NCBI RefSeq assembly: GCF_008704855.1
Contig: NZ_CP023691.1
Coordinates: 3,038,001 to 3,102,000, forward strand
DNA: 64,000 nucleotides
Reading direction: 5' to 3'
DNA from: Streptomyces platensis
GTDB lineage: Bacteria; Actinomycetota; Actinomycetes; Streptomycetales; Streptomycetaceae
Position 1 is the first letter of the stretch, and every line of letters starts with the position of its first letter. The notes beneath the pieces are model-generated. The model saw only the letters and a program-made list of their open reading frames with translations, made no database searches and was not told the DNA's origin. Made by a program: the position numbers and the translations under genes. Shown one piece after another: positions 63,986 through 64,000 of this stretch.

Positions 63986-64000
63986 CCGGCATGGCCCTCG
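63976..64000 (+). CDS. Possible start of the next gene, overlapping the GH4 stop
   Basis: ATGGGCCTGACCGGCATG: an ATG at 63976 overlaps the GH4 TGA by the common ATG...TGA arrangement; eight codons remain in the window. An N-acetylglucosamine/sugar kinase often follows in such loci, but nothing here shows which. Confidence 0.3.

Overview
The window is high-GC DNA with Streptomyces-type features: GTG starts, strong GC bias at third codon positions, and paired clpP genes. The order mreBCD-mrdA-rodA, valS/folC/ndk, clpX-clpP2-clpP1-tig, rpiB, sodF, asd, pepN and malQ matches, as I remember it, the core chromosome of Streptomyces coelicolor. It therefore reads as core chromosome rather than an island. 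The only mobile-type sequence I can support is one short non-coding inverted-repeat element beside ndk.

Left part (1-11 kb), mostly minus strand: the start of a B12-binding radical SAM protein (cut by the window edge), a CYTH-CHAD protein, a small ATPase-fold protein, and then the cell-elongation cluster read as mreB, mreC, mreD, mrdA (PBP2), rodA. Upstream come ndk, a MITE-like element, a DUF4233 membrane protein and folC. An additional class B penicillin-binding protein lies between folC and valS.

Middle (17-32 kb): a repeat-rich membrane protein, the Clp protease genes (clpX, clpP2, clpP1, with a ClgR-like box) and trigger factor, two tRNA genes, an ArsC-like protein, an acyltransferase, a SpoIIE-type phosphatase, an Eis-type acetyltransferase, a DNA glycosylase and rpiB.

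30-46 kb: three related amino-acid permeases with bioY between the first and second, sodF with a Nur-like operator and a 3' UTR that looks like the s-SodF small RNA, a DsbA-like nitroreductase, the first of two aminopeptidase N genes, an AbiEi/DUF559-like orphan, a Tat-exported metallophosphoesterase, a TetR regulator with a clear tandem operator, and asd.

46-64 kb: a second aminopeptidase N, allantoicase with a LysR gene behind a palindromic promoter, an acyl-ACP desaturase with a striking tandem palindromic operator, malQ with a small repeat protein ahead of it, a secreted GH84-like enzyme with an altered catalytic pair, an HNH endonuclease, an MscS channel, and a ROK regulator followed by a GH4 6-phospho-glycosidase.

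I found no CRISPR array, prophage or complete antibiotic cluster. The most rewarding unexplained signals are regulatory (desaturase operator, tetR operator, sodF 3' UTR), the MITE-like element that overlaps the DUF4233 stop codon, and the 69-residue protein with PLTSE repeats. Start codons were chosen by Shine-Dalgarno spacing and family alignment from memory; no database search was run.
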